This document shows positions 1 to 8,888 of a DNA stretch of 45,235 nucleotides, piece after piece (position 1 is the stretch's first letter; every line of letters starts with the position of its first letter). Under the pieces are notes generated by a model. It saw nothing but the letters and a program-made list of their open reading frames with translations, did not search any database and had not been told where the DNA came from. The position numbers and the translations under genes are program-made. Source of the stretch: Desulfuromonadaceae bacterium (GTDB lineage Bacteria; Desulfobacterota; Desulfuromonadia; Geobacterales; Pseudopelobacteraceae); NCBI GenBank assembly GCA_028688955.1, contig JAQTXD010000022.1, positions 1 to 45,235 of the forward strand, in the 5' to 3' direction.

Positions 1-842
1 TTGTCGGTGGTGGTAATACTGCGATCGACTGTGTCCGTGTCGCTCTGCGCGAAGGCGCCGAGGAGTCCGTCCTGCTGTATCGCCGCTCCCGCAAGGAGAT
101 GCCGGCCGACGTATGGGAGGTTGACGGTGCTGATGAGGAAGGGGTCCGCTTTGAATTCCAGGTTCTGCCGACCAGAGTCGTTGTTGACGCGAATGATCAA
201 GTGACCGGTGTTGAATGTGTCCGAATGGCCATGGGAGAGCCTGATGCCTCCGGTCGTCGCCGTCCGGAGCCGGTACCGGGCAGTGAATTTATTGTTGAAT
301 GTGACACCATTATCCCGACAATCGGCCAGGATCCGGATCTTGGCTTTATCCCGCCCGATATGGGAATTGACATCACCAAGTGGAATACGGTTGTTACCAA
401 ATATCTGCCCCTGAAAGACGCAGCCGGCAAGGACCTGAAAGATGGCATGGGCAATATGCTTTCCCGCTCGCTGATTACCGACTGCGACGGCGTGTTTGCC
501 GGCGGAGATGCTGAAATCGGACCTCTGACCGTGGTTGCGTGCATCGGAAACGCCCACCGGGCCGCACTAGTCATTCAGCGCTGGCTTGAAGAGGGAAAGG
601 CATATCTCTCCGAGCAGGATATATTCGATGACCTGCTGACCTACCTGGGCGTTTACGACAAGGGTGAAAGCGTCCCCTGGCTTGACTCCGCTGACCGTGC
701 CAATCAGAAAGAGGTTCATGGTCGGGAGCGCGCCGCAAAAGGTAACTACAATGAGGTCGAGCTCGGTTTCAGCGACACGACTGCACAGATCGAGGCGGAT
801 CGGTGTTTGCGGTGTTACCGCATGGCGATGGTGGCAGTCTAG
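1..842 (+). CDS. sfrB: SfrB-like NAD(P)/FAD oxidoreductase subunit, 5' end outside window
   Basis: This is the C-terminal part of a GltD-like pyridine-nucleotide/FAD oxidoreductase. The reading frame is open from base 3 and opens with VGGGNTAIDC, the dinucleotide-binding glycine motif of the family. Further on come the second flavin-contacting motif GVFAGGDAEIGP and a terminal CLRCY cysteine pair, which could ligate an Fe-S centre. The gene lies 42 bp upstream of an SfrA-like gene. That sfrB-sfrA order is the one known in Geobacter sulfurreducens, where SfrAB was purified as a soluble NADPH-dependent Fe(III) reductase and later tied to acetate metabolism and NADPH balance. The beta-subunit assignment rests on this pairing plus the motifs. 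A glutamate synthase small-subunit paralogue is the alternative. The start and N-terminal ferredoxin region cannot be seen. Confidence 0.8.
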   Translation, partial: VGGGNTAIDCVRVALREGAEESVLLYRRSRKEMPADVWEVDGADEEGVRFEFQVLPTRVVVDANDQVTGVECVRMAMGEPDASGRRRPEPVPGSEFIVECDTIIPTIGQDPDLGFIPPDMGIDITKWNTVVTKYLPLKDAAGKDLKDGMGNMLSRSLITDCDGVFAGGDAEIGPLTVVACIGNAHRAALVIQRWLEEGKAYLSEQDIFDDLLTYLGVYDKGESVPWLDSADRANQKEVHGRERAAKGNYNEVELGFSDTTAQIEADRCLRCYRMAMVAV

Positions 843-884
843 TTTTGCTCATTTGCATTTAAGAACGTATTGGAGATAGATGGC

Positions 885-3488
885 ATGGCACATACAGAGT
901 CCAGCGAGAAGAAAACAACGGCATCAGTGACAATTGACGGAGCACAGGTAACGGTGCCTGTCGGCACCACAATTCTGGAAGCGGCAGCGGAGCTGGGCAT
1001 TAAGATCCCGACGCTGTGCTGGTTAAAAAAGGTTTCCACCACCGGTGCCTGCCGCATCTGCGTGGTCAAGGTTGAAGGTGTCGAGAGATTTATGACCGCC
1101 TGCAACACCCCGGTAAAAGACGGCATCACTGTTACAACGACATCGCCGGAGCTTGAGGCCGCCCGTAAGAAAACTCTTGAATTGATGCTGGTAAATCACC
1201 CGCTGGACTGTCCGATCTGTGATGCCGCAGGTGAGTGTGACCTTCAGGATACGTGCTATACGCTTAAGGTTGATAAAAACAACTACGGTGCCGATCTGGA
1301 GCGGTTGCCGATACGATATGACTGGAAACTGCTGGAAAGCGATCCTAACCGCTGCATTCTCTGCGAAAAATGCGTCAAGGTCTGCCGCGAGGTTGTCGGA
1401 CGCGAAGCGATCGAGGTCGTTGACCGCGGAGACAACACGATAATTGACACTACTTCCGGTGAGCCGCTGAACTGCGATTTCTGCGGCAATTGCATTGGTG
1501 CCTGTCCTACCGGCACTCTTATCAGTAAACCATTCAAGTTCAAGGGCCGCCCCTGGACGTTTAACGTGACCAGGAGTGTCTGTGCATTCTGTTCATCCGG
1601 GTGCGAGATTGAATATCACGTCAGCAATAGTGGACGTGTTGAGCGCGTTACGAGCTCGGATGACGGCTATAACAAAGGGAACCTCTGTATTAACGGCCGA
1701 TTTGGCTATGCCGCTTTTAATTCTCCGCAACGTATACTGTCACCATTGATGAGGGATACTTCAGGCCAGTTGAAAAAAACATCCTGGGACGATGCACTCG
1801 GGACCGTTGCCGCACGACTGAAAGAAGTTGTGAGCGTGTCCGGTGGGTCCGCCTGTGCCGGCATCGGTTCACCCCGTGTCACGAACGAAGAGAGTTATCT
1901 CTTTCAGAAATTAATGAGGGGTGCGCTCGGAAGCAACAATATAGACTCTGAAGCCCGTCTCGGCTTTTTTCCTGCACAGGTAATTCAGTGGGAGATGCTG
2001 GGCTATAGCGGCGGTACATTCGGAATGGAAGCTTTAGAAAAGGCTACGGCAATCGTGGTGATTGGGGCTGATCTCAAAGCTGAATCCGCCGGGTTTGCCT
2101 ATCGCATGATTCAGGCGTCGATAAAAAATGATGCAAAGATTGTGCTGGCGGGCAGTCGTGCAAGCTCACTTAACAAATACGCCAATGCGTTTCTGCAATG
2201 CCGTCCCGGCAGTGAGGCCTGGCTGGTTGCGGGTCTTAACAAAGCCGTGCTTGCTGAAGGGGGTGCTGATACGGCGAATCTTTCACAGGTGGAACAGCTG
2301 AAATCGTCACTGGAGGCTCTTTCGTTCGAGCGCATCACTGAGGTTTCCGGAATCACCGAGACCCAGTTTCGTGCCGCTGCTGCCATGATTCCTTCAGGCG
2401 GTCGTACGGCGGTGATCTATGGCGCCGACGTCGTCCGTTCCGCTGATGCCAGGAATGCCGTTGCCGGAACAGTGAATCTGGCACTGCTTACCGGTGCCGT
2501 GAGCGAGTCAGGGGCGGGTATTTATCCGTTGGACGAGAAAAATAATACTCAGGGTATGCTGGATATGGGTGTCTGCCCGGAGTACCTGCCCGGCTACCAT
2601 ACCTATGAACACGCTGCCGCGGCGTTTGCTGAGTCGTGGAAAACCACCGTTCCGACGGTTTCGGGCAAAAATCTCTTTCAGATAGTGGATGCGATTGAAT
2701 CCGGACAAATCAAGGCACTGTACGTCATGGGGAGTGACCCGCTCCATTTCATCCCCAACCGCACCCGCGTTATTAAGGCGCTGCAAAAGTTGGAACTGTT
2801 GATAGTACAGGATCTTTTCATGACTGAGACTGCCAGGATGGCTCATGTAGTGCTTCCGGCTGCCACAGGTGCCGAAAAATCAGGATCGTTCACCTCGGTC
2901 GACAATAGAGTTCAATGCTTCAACGCAGCAGTCAAGCCGGCGGGTGGATGCCGAACGGACAGCGACATTCTGCAGACGTTGTATGCCTTGATCACCTCTG
3001 GTTCTGTCAATGTTGCACAGAATGCTGACGCATTGCATCACGAGATAACACAGCTGACGGCCCTTTACAGTGAGGTCTGCGATCATGACGGGTGCCGTAT
3101 GGGGCGGGTCAAAAATCGCACGACTACAGCTGTCTGCCAGCCGCTTTCACCAGTAGCTCCGCCTCATGCCGCACGTCCGTTTGCCCTTACTATCGGGCCG
3201 GTGCTGCACCATAACGGTTCAATGACAACCATGTCGGAAAACAATCTGTTGATAGTCCGCGAAGCCTACGTTGAAATGACTTCACAGGATGCAGCTTCCT
3301 TGGGAATCAGTGCGGGAGATGCTGTTTCAATAACCTCTGATGCGGGCTCAGTATCACTGAAAGCCCGGTTGTCAGATCACGTGCAGAACGGTGCCCTGTA
3401 TGTACCGGCGCATTTCAGGGATGCATCACTCAGCACGCTGACGGTTTCTGCCGACTTTCCACAGAACGTCTCGCTTGCAAAAATCTAG
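885..3488 (+). CDS. sfrA: SfrA-like NADPH oxidoreductase alpha subunit (NuoG/molybdopterin-type)
   Basis: An 867-residue iron-sulfur oxidoreductase. Cysteines 45, 56, 59 and 73 form an N-terminal [2Fe-2S] ferredoxin domain. His105 with Cys109, 112 and 118 (HPLDCPICDAAGEC) is the NuoG-type [4Fe-4S] site. Two ferredoxin clusters follow (C157-C167 and C197-C207). A CxxC-x3-C plus C268 site then leads into a molybdopterin-oxidoreductase fold that fills the rest. This architecture matches SfrA, the alpha subunit of the cytosolic NADPH:acceptor enzyme, and formate dehydrogenase or NADH dehydrogenase G paralogues are the nearest alternatives. ATG 885 is preferred because GGAG lies 9 bases upstream; a TTG at 870 in the same frame overlaps that ribosome site. 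The gene is followed by a strong terminator, so sfrB-sfrA look like the end of one transcript. Confidence 0.85.
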   Translation: MAHTESSEKKTTASVTIDGAQVTVPVGTTILEAAAELGIKIPTLCWLKKVSTTGACRICVVKVEGVERFMTACNTPVKDGITVTTTSPELEAARKKTLELMLVNHPLDCPICDAAGECDLQDTCYTLKVDKNNYGADLERLPIRYDWKLLESDPNRCILCEKCVKVCREVVGREAIEVVDRGDNTIIDTTSGEPLNCDFCGNCIGACPTGTLISKPFKFKGRPWTFNVTRSVCAFCSSGCEIEYHVSNSGRVERVTSSDDGYNKGNLCINGRFGYAAFNSPQRILSPLMRDTSGQLKKTSWDDALGTVAARLKEVVSVSGGSACAGIGSPRVTNEESYLFQKLMRGALGSNNIDSEARLGFFPAQVIQWEMLGYSGGTFGMEALEKATAIVVIGADLKAESAGFAYRMIQASIKNDAKIVLAGSRASSLNKYANAFLQCRPGSEAWLVAGLNKAVLAEGGADTANLSQVEQLKSSLEALSFERITEVSGITETQFRAAAAMIPSGGRTAVIYGADVVRSADARNAVAGTVNLALLTGAVSESGAGIYPLDEKNNTQGMLDMGVCPEYLPGYHTYEHAAAAFAESWKTTVPTVSGKNLFQIVDAIESGQIKALYVMGSDPLHFIPNRTRVIKALQKLELLIVQDLFMTETARMAHVVLPAATGAEKSGSFTSVDNRVQCFNAAVKPAGGCRTDSDILQTLYALITSGSVNVAQNADALHHEITQLTALYSEVCDHDGCRMGRVKNRTTTAVCQPLSPVAPPHAARPFALTIGPVLHHNGSMTTMSENNLLIVREAYVEMTSQDAASLGISAGDAVSITSDAGSVSLKARLSDHVQNGALYVPAHFRDASLSTLTVSADFPQNVSLAKI

Positions 3489-3519
3489 GGTATGCCGATC
3501 CACGTTGATATTTGTTTAC

Positions 3520-3549
3520 AAACGCCGCTTCTGCGGCGTTTGTCTTTTG
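3520..3549 (+). terminator. Rho-independent terminator after sfrA
   Basis: A 10-bp perfect stem (CAAACGCCGC with GCGGCGTTTG) has a TTCT loop and is followed by a T-rich tract. It sits 31 bases after the sfrA stop and before the radical SAM gene. Confidence 0.85.
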
Positions 3550-3580
3550 AAACCACTTCCACTTCGACGGTTGCTCAAAA

Positions 3581-5266
3581 ATGAACAGGGATATCCGTTC
3601 CCATCACCGGGCATTACTCCAGGCGGAAACGCATCTCAGCCGATACGCGCGAGTAGGACAGCTTTCAATCTGTCTGGTCTCTCCGACTCGCTACCAAACC
3701 GGCATGAGCAGTCTTGGATTTCAGACTGTCTATGCGTTACTTTCCGGATCGAGCGATATTCGTTGTGAACGGGCGTTCCTGCCTGATCGCGAAGAACTGG
3801 ACGAATACAGCCGGAGTGGGAACTCGCTGCTCTCACTGGAAACTTCAACTCCCCTGTCTGCTTTTGATGTACTCGCTTTTTCCACATCATTTGAGCCGGA
3901 TTATCTGAATATTCCCCGCATTCTCACACTGGCACGGCTTCCTCACTACTCTCGAACAAGAAGCCAGTCCGACCCGCTGGTTATTGCCGGGGGGGCCGCA
4001 TTCTTTATTAATCCTGAACCGGTCGCTGAATTTATAGATGCCATCTGTATCGGGGAAGGAGAGGATATCATCCCCGAACTGGTCGCTGTGCTACTATCTC
4101 CCGTTGATAACGGAAGGTTCGGCCTGCTCCAGGCGCTTGCAAAGGTCTCCGGGGTGTATGTCCCTGCGTTATACCAGCCGACGTATGACGAAGGTGTGCT
4201 AACAGGCTTTACTGCCGATGCCGGTGCTCCATTGCCGGTATCACGCGTACCGGTCTGCCTGGATAAACATAAACCCTCTTCATCACAAATTCTGACAGAG
4301 AATACCGAATTTGGAGATATGTTCCTGGTTGAAGTCAGTCGGGGATGCCCGCGAGGCTGCCGCTTTTGCAGCTCCGGGTTTATCTACGGAGCGTTCCGGC
4401 AACAGCCATTCGATCATGTTGTTACCCTGATCGACCGGGGGCTTGAACATCGGGGTAAAGTGGGGTTGGTTGGGGCAGCCGTCTCTGATTACTCCGGTAT
4501 TGGGCAACTCTGCCGCTATATAGTTGACAGGGGTGCCAAAGTGTCAGTTTCATCGCTGCGCATTGATCGAATTGATCCCGACATGCTCGCTGCGCTGATC
4601 GCCAGCGGGCACAAAACAATCTCGCTGGCTCCCGAGGGAGGTTCACAGCGCATGCGCGACAGAATGCGTAAAAATCTGACCGAGAAGCAGATTCTTGATG
4701 CCTGTGAAATGCTGATTGCCCACGATATTCTTAATCTGAAACTTTATTTCATCATCGGTCTGCCGGGGGAAACTGATGCCGACCTTGATGAGATGGTACA
4801 ATTGATTGAGACGATCCGCGAACGGGTAATTGAGCGTGGCCGTGCCAACAAACGACTGGGTGAAATAACAGTATCAGTCAACCCCTTTATTCCTAAACCA
4901 TTTACCCCATTCCAGTGGTGCGGTATGGAACAGCTCCCATCTCTGGAGCGGAAGGTGAAACTGCTGGAAAGTCGCGTGAGACGTCTATCCAATGTTAAAC
5001 TAAAGGTCGAAAGCCTGCGTGAGTCGTATCTGCAGGCTCTCCTGTCCCGCGGTGACCGTCGCCTGTCAGGTCTGTTGATAGAAATGGCAGAAGGTTCCAA
5101 CCTTAAAAAGGCGGCAAAATCCTGTGGTATTGATACCGACTTGTATGTTCAGCGAACGATTGGCGTGGCGGAGGTTCTGCCGTGGAGCATAATCGGTACG
5201 GCGGATCATAAAATGCTGCGCCGGGAGTACGAGCGATCGCTGGCGGGGGAGGGGGAAATACTGTGA
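3581..5266 (+). CDS. B12-binding-domain radical SAM protein
   Basis: A 561-residue radical SAM enzyme of unknown substrate. The N-terminal ~220 residues resemble the cobalamin-binding-like Rossmann region of the YgiQ/TIGR03960-type families (YQTGMSSLGFQTVY near residue 45; GGAAFFINPEPVAEFID; the GEGED element). The core then carries RGCPRGCRFCSSGF, the CX3CX2C motif that binds the [4Fe-4S] cluster and S-adenosylmethionine. Conserved SLAPEGGS and IIGLPGETDAD segments of the radical SAM barrel follow. It lacks the C-terminal DUF2344 fusion found in some relatives. The ATG follows a terminator by 31 bases. The gene overlaps the next small zinc-ribbon gene by 3 bases, implying translational coupling. 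Membership of the radical SAM superfamily is secure; the reaction is not known to me. Confidence 0.85.
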   Translation: MNRDIRSHHRALLQAETHLSRYARVGQLSICLVSPTRYQTGMSSLGFQTVYALLSGSSDIRCERAFLPDREELDEYSRSGNSLLSLETSTPLSAFDVLAFSTSFEPDYLNIPRILTLARLPHYSRTRSQSDPLVIAGGAAFFINPEPVAEFIDAICIGEGEDIIPELVAVLLSPVDNGRFGLLQALAKVSGVYVPALYQPTYDEGVLTGFTADAGAPLPVSRVPVCLDKHKPSSSQILTENTEFGDMFLVEVSRGCPRGCRFCSSGFIYGAFRQQPFDHVVTLIDRGLEHRGKVGLVGAAVSDYSGIGQLCRYIVDRGAKVSVSSLRIDRIDPDMLAALIASGHKTISLAPEGGSQRMRDRMRKNLTEKQILDACEMLIAHDILNLKLYFIIGLPGETDADLDEMVQLIETIRERVIERGRANKRLGEITVSVNPFIPKPFTPFQWCGMEQLPSLERKVKLLESRVRRLSNVKLKVESLRESYLQALLSRGDRRLSGLLIEMAEGSNLKKAAKSCGIDTDLYVQRTIGVAEVLPWSIIGTADHKMLRREYERSLAGEGEIL

Positions 5267-5442
5267 AAACCTGTACCATGTGCGGCAAGGAGTATGATGA
5301 GAACGCGGCGCAATCCGAATATGCCCAGGCTGGTGAATGGTTGGCCGGAGAGGTGTGGAAGGATTCCGGGAAGTTATGTCAACTCTGTCTGGAGAATCGA
5401 ACCAGATTGGTGATGATGTACGATCATGAACTTAATAGGTAG
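5263..5442 (+). CDS. Small zinc-ribbon protein, 59 aa
   Basis: A 59-residue open frame starts at GTG 5263, overlapping the TGA of the radical SAM gene (GTGA). The purine-rich GGGGGAGGGGGAAAT just upstream can serve as ribosome site. It has two CxxC pairs (TCTMCGKEY at residues 4-7 and CQLCLEN near residue 41) separated by an acidic, tryptophan-containing linker, so a single zinc knuckle/ribbon is likely. The start overlap, absence of internal stops and paired cysteines support a real gene. Its function is unknown; coupling suggests it accompanies the radical SAM enzyme. Confidence 0.65.
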   Translation: MKTCTMCGKEYDENAAQSEYAQAGEWLAGEVWKDSGKLCQLCLENRTRLVMMYDHELNR

Positions 5443-5458
5443 CGTCATCCGTTTTTTT

Positions 5459-5488
5459 AAAAAAAAAGAGGCGAGCTTGATGCTCGCC
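5459..5488 (-). terminator. Terminator for the FprA-like flavoprotein gene
   Basis: On the minus strand a perfect stem GGCGAGC/GCTCGCC with a 5-base loop is followed by a run of nine T residues (the A-run at 5459-5467 on the plus strand). It lies 33 bases after the stop of the flavoprotein gene. Confidence 0.85.
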
Positions 5489-5520
5489 CCATCTGTCTGT
5501 CCGCGGTTTAAGTCTGAACT

Positions 5521-6711
5521 TTACCGAGCTGCAACCGCATCAGCCGCTGCCCGGCCAAGCGCTTCACACTGCTCAAGCACTTCCGGTTTCGGTGAAAACG
5601 TTGTCCGTACCGTGTCGGCAACAAGTTTGAAACCGAGGGTTTTGAGACGGTCTTCTGCCATCTTGCATGCCTCTCCACTCCAGCCGTAGCTGCCGAATAT
5701 TCCTGCCAGATTAGTTTTCAGTTTTACCGTGCTGAGATACGCCAGCACATCCCACATCGGTTTTGCAATGTCACGGTTAAATGTCGGAATGCCGAAGAGC
5801 AGGGCATCCGCCTCTTCCATCAGATTGCGCAGTTCACTGGCATTAAGACTGTTGATATGATAACTGGCAACTTCAATCCCGTGTTGATGTGCGCCAGCGG
5901 CAACGGCATGGGCCATTTTTTCAGTACTTCCGTGGGGCGACAGGAACAGGAGAACAATTTTCTTGTTCTGCGATGTCGGCTTGCTCCAGCTTTCAAACTG
6001 CTGGATTACCTTCCATGGATCTTTGCGGATGACCGGGCCATGGCTGGGGCAGATGATATCGATGACATCGTGACGAATTTTTTCAACTGCAGCGAGAACC
6101 TTGTCCTTGAAAGGGCGGAAAATGCAATCAAAGTAGAAATGACGGGCAGAGGTGAAGTCATCAACTTCATCGTTGAAGATATAGCCGGTTTTCCAGTAGT
6201 GGGCAGCGAATGCATCGCAGGAAAAGAGGACGTTATCTTCCTCAAGCCTGGTAAACATTGTGTCAGGCCAGTGGAGAAAGGGAGCGGTGATGAAACGGAG
6301 TGTCCGTCCCCCCAAATCAAGTGTCTCTCCGTCCTTTATTGTATGGCAGGTGATCTGTCTGTGCAGAATGTTGCCGAGAAAATTCTTGGCTGCCGTTGTG
6401 CAGTAGACCATTGCCTGCGGAGCCTGTTCAAGAAGGTATGACAATGAACCGGAGTGGTCGTGCTCCGTATGGTTTACAATGATATAGTCGATGGTTTTGG
6501 GGTCAACCAGAGACCTGACCTTATCCATGTATTCGTCAACGTCTTTCTCTTCTACGGTGTCAATAAGAACGGTTTTCTCTGTCCCTTTGAGCAGGTAGGC
6601 ATTGTAGCTGGTACCATGCTCTGTTGGAAAAAGGTCATCAAAAACTCTCAGGTCCGGATCCTCAGATCCGATCCAGTAGAGTCCCGGTTTAATTTCTATC
6701 GGTCCCAACAT
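5521..6711 (-). CDS. A-type flavoprotein (FprA/flavodiiron family)
   Basis: A 396-residue flavodiiron protein, a soluble cytoplasmic enzyme that reduces O2 to water and/or NO to N2O at a diiron site using electrons from rubredoxin or a similar donor. The N-terminal metallo-beta-lactamase domain carries the HTEHDHSG motif (His81, Glu83, Asp85, His86), with further ligands around His146, Asp165 (FSCDAF) and His223 (PSHGP). The flavodoxin domain starts near residue 251 and binds FMN through LSPHGSTEKMA. There is no C-terminal rubredoxin extension, so this is class A. ATG 6711 is chosen because AAAGGAG lies 9 bases upstream; the longer frame to 6741 would place its start upstream of that ribosome site. 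In an anaerobe it most likely protects against oxygen or nitric oxide. Confidence 0.9.
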   Translation of the reverse strand: MLGPIEIKPGLYWIGSEDPDLRVFDDLFPTEHGTSYNAYLLKGTEKTVLIDTVEEKDVDEYMDKVRSLVDPKTIDYIIVNHTEHDHSGSLSYLLEQAPQAMVYCTTAAKNFLGNILHRQITCHTIKDGETLDLGGRTLRFITAPFLHWPDTMFTRLEEDNVLFSCDAFAAHYWKTGYIFNDEVDDFTSARHFYFDCIFRPFKDKVLAAVEKIRHDVIDIICPSHGPVIRKDPWKVIQQFESWSKPTSQNKKIVLLFLSPHGSTEKMAHAVAAGAHQHGIEVASYHINSLNASELRNLMEEADALLFGIPTFNRDIAKPMWDVLAYLSTVKLKTNLAGIFGSYGWSGEACKMAEDRLKTLGFKLVADTVRTTFSPKPEVLEQCEALGRAAADAVAAR

Positions 6712-6802
6712 AAGATACATCTCCTTTGTTGCGTGCAGCATCCGCAGCGTTGAGGCACCTGCATACGCTATCTTTACTCAACTTGTAGTGAAACGGTTCG
6801 AC

Positions 6803-6832
6803 AATATATCAGAAACACGATGTTATGTACAA
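6803..6832 (-). promoter_or_regulatory. Candidate sigma-70 promoter for the flavoprotein gene
   Basis: On the minus strand TTGTAC and TATATT are separated by 18 bases, about 90 bases upstream of the flavoprotein start codon. This is inference from sequence match only. Confidence 0.4.
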
Positions 6833-6900
6833 GTCACAAATAATAAAACATGATAACTTTGTAATTGTCTCGACACCACGTTTCTGGTACATACAAAGAC

Positions 6901-7485
6901 ATGAAAGAAATCGCCCGATCACGCATAGGTCTGTTGCGGCCGCTGCTGAAAGACCCGGTCCCGGGTGTCCGAATCGCCGCTGCCGCTGCAATCGAGACAC
7001 TGGAGGCGGCCAGCAGTATTGAAGGCGTACTTGCCACACTTAAAACCGGGAACATGGGAGCAAAAATTGGTGCCATTTATGCCCTTGGCGAGATTGGCGG
7101 GGAGAAGGTTATTCCGCCGCTTGTGTATTGTGCCCGGCGCGTTGAAGTGGATATTCGCTCAGCAGCTGTGGCGGTACTGGGGAAGTTGGCATTGCCGGCA
7201 ACTCTGGGGACTCTGGTAGAGATTCTTGATGATGAATGTGCGGCAGTTGCGGCCCGGGCGATTGCAGCCCTTTCTCGTTTCGCAGTTCCCGCAGACGTCA
7301 TCAAGAAGTTGCGTACATTTCTCAATGCAAGTGACGGTGTGCTGGAGGCAGAGGCAGCGTTGACCCTGGCAGGACTCAATGATGTCTCTTCATCAGATCA
7401 AATTGCCGCACTCCTTGCTTCTCCTCACGCTTCAACACGACAGGCTGCGGCAACCGCACTCAGTCGAATGCCCCTTCTGAATTAA
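6901..7485 (+). CDS. HEAT-repeat protein, 194 aa
   Basis: A small alpha-solenoid built of HEAT-like repeats of about 31 residues (for example DPVPGVRIAAAAAIETLEA, the GAKIGAIYALGEIGGE unit, and VDIRSAAVAVLGKL), running through the whole chain. There is no signal peptide, transmembrane segment or catalytic motif, so it is probably a cytoplasmic scaffold. ATG 6901 gives the shortest sensible product; a TTG at 6865 in the same frame would add 12 residues, and neither has a strong ribosome site. It converges with the HD-GYP gene (11-base gap), and the partner of that gene is also a HEAT protein, so a shared signalling complex is possible but unproven. Confidence 0.7.
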   Translation: MKEIARSRIGLLRPLLKDPVPGVRIAAAAAIETLEAASSIEGVLATLKTGNMGAKIGAIYALGEIGGEKVIPPLVYCARRVEVDIRSAAVAVLGKLALPATLGTLVEILDDECAAVAARAIAALSRFAVPADVIKKLRTFLNASDGVLEAEAALTLAGLNDVSSSDQIAALLASPHASTRQAAATALSRMPLLN

Positions 7486-7496
7486 CCGACTAATAC

Positions 7497-8888
7497 TCAG
7501 AGAGTCGCGCTGGTAACTAATTTTCCGATATCGATGTTTTTCAATAATGGATCAACAACTGCAACTATCTCGGCATAGCGCGATCCATCCGGCTCAATCA
7601 GTGCCTGTTCAAACGGAACAGGGAGCCTATTGCCCTCATCGTCAAACAGGATTCTCACAAGAGGGGCATTTTCATTAAGCGGGTTCGGGCGATACACAAT
7701 CGCAACTTCATTCGTATCAAGCCGCACAAGGGTTCCCACTGGATAATTACCCATCATTTCTATAAAGCATCCAACAATTTTCCCGTCGAGAATGGTATTC
7801 GTCATATTCTGCATCTGGTTAAGCGCGGTATTCGGATTAACCGGATGCTGGTAGACGCGCAGGGTTGTAATGGCATCATACGTGTCTGCGATGGCTACAA
7901 TGTCGATCATCTGGCTAAACGGAAGATTACTTGCCCATTCAGGGTACCCGCTTCGGTTGTAGTGGATGTGGTGGCCAAGCACCACCGAGGAGATATGCGG
8001 AGCCAGTCCCTTCATTTCGCGGATGATTTTTGACCCGAGTTCCGGATGTCGCTTCATCTCATCAAATTCTGTACTGGACAGTTTGCCCGGTTTATTAAGA
8101 ATTCCTTTTGGAATCATGGTCTTGCCGATGTCATGCAAGAGCCCTGCAATGCCGAGATCCTTTATTGCCTTTTCATCCATGCCAAGAGACGTTCCTAATG
8201 CCATCGAGAGAACACCAACGTTCACGCAGTGATTAAACGTATAATTATCGTAGTCATTGATCATGGTTAACCCAAGCATCGCCCATGGTTCCTGCATGGT
8301 GATCTGGACCATCCGGTCGACAATAGATATCAGCGGACCACTGTTAGGAATACGGCCGCGTTCAATATCGCGGCAGATCGTCCGCACTGCGGAAAGTGCC
8401 TGGTTATACGTTTTTGCGTGGTCATCAGTTGCGTCGTCCTCTAGAGGCTTATTGGCCTGATCGAAGCTTTCATCTCCGTGGCGAACAAGCGTCAGCCCCG
8501 CAATTCCCTTCTCCTTCATTTGACGGGAAAGAACATCACAGTGAATACCCTTAACGGCGAACAATTTTATGAATGCTTCCAGCTCTTCAAGCGAGCATGC
8601 CGAAGTCGCTACAATCCGGCCAATCTCCTTTTCCGTCATCTGATTTGTCAGGTCGGCGATTGCGGAGGAAGGTATCGTAAAGAGGTGATCTTCGAAGAAC
8701 ATCATGCCGTCGATAAGCCCCCATGAAACCTGCTCTTTAAGGCGTAGAGCCGCTTCCAGAATGCCATACAGTTCTGCCAGCGGCTGCTTGATTGCCGGGT
8801 GAGATGCCGGATAAAAAGATATTCCCTTTACCGCCCCGGAAAAAAGCGTGATCAGCCGAAGCGCATTTGTTTTATCGAGAGATTCCAT
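7497..8888 (-). CDS. HD-GYP domain phosphodiesterase-like protein
   Basis: A 463-residue cytoplasmic protein. Residues ~10-135 form a domain beginning FYPASHP that is also found in the neighbouring HEAT gene. Residues ~215-400 form an HD-GYP domain with the metal-binding HDIGK (His252-Asp253) and the element HHIHYNRSGYP. In the canonical form, HHExxDGxGYP, the Glu and Asp differ from what is seen here, so cyclic-di-GMP hydrolysis is uncertain; the HD pair and the later ADTYDA motif are retained. HD-GYP proteins typically degrade c-di-GMP or related cyclic dinucleotides. ATG 8888 overlaps the upstream stop (TGATG) with AGGGG 8 bases before it, so the two genes are translationally coupled; GTG 8891 is an alternative. 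Confidence 0.85.
   Translation of the reverse strand: MESLDKTNALRLITLFSGAVKGISFYPASHPAIKQPLAELYGILEAALRLKEQVSWGLIDGMMFFEDHLFTIPSSAIADLTNQMTEKEIGRIVATSACSLEELEAFIKLFAVKGIHCDVLSRQMKEKGIAGLTLVRHGDESFDQANKPLEDDATDDHAKTYNQALSAVRTICRDIERGRIPNSGPLISIVDRMVQITMQEPWAMLGLTMINDYDNYTFNHCVNVGVLSMALGTSLGMDEKAIKDLGIAGLLHDIGKTMIPKGILNKPGKLSSTEFDEMKRHPELGSKIIREMKGLAPHISSVVLGHHIHYNRSGYPEWASNLPFSQMIDIVAIADTYDAITTLRVYQHPVNPNTALNQMQNMTNTILDGKIVGCFIEMMGNYPVGTLVRLDTNEVAIVYRPNPLNENAPLVRILFDDEGNRLPVPFEQALIEPDGSRYAEIVAVVDPLLKNIDIGKLVTSATL

Noticed and set aside
870..884. TTG start for sfrA at 870
   Set aside because: The TTG overlaps the ribosome site GGAG that serves ATG 885.
5857..6441. 194-residue plus-strand frame opposite the flavoprotein
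   Set aside because: It is antisense to a conserved gene, has no family features and no ribosome site; shadow frame.
6712..6741. Longer start for the flavoprotein gene
   Set aside because: It would place the AAAGGAG ribosome site inside the coding region, and homologues begin at MLGPIEI.
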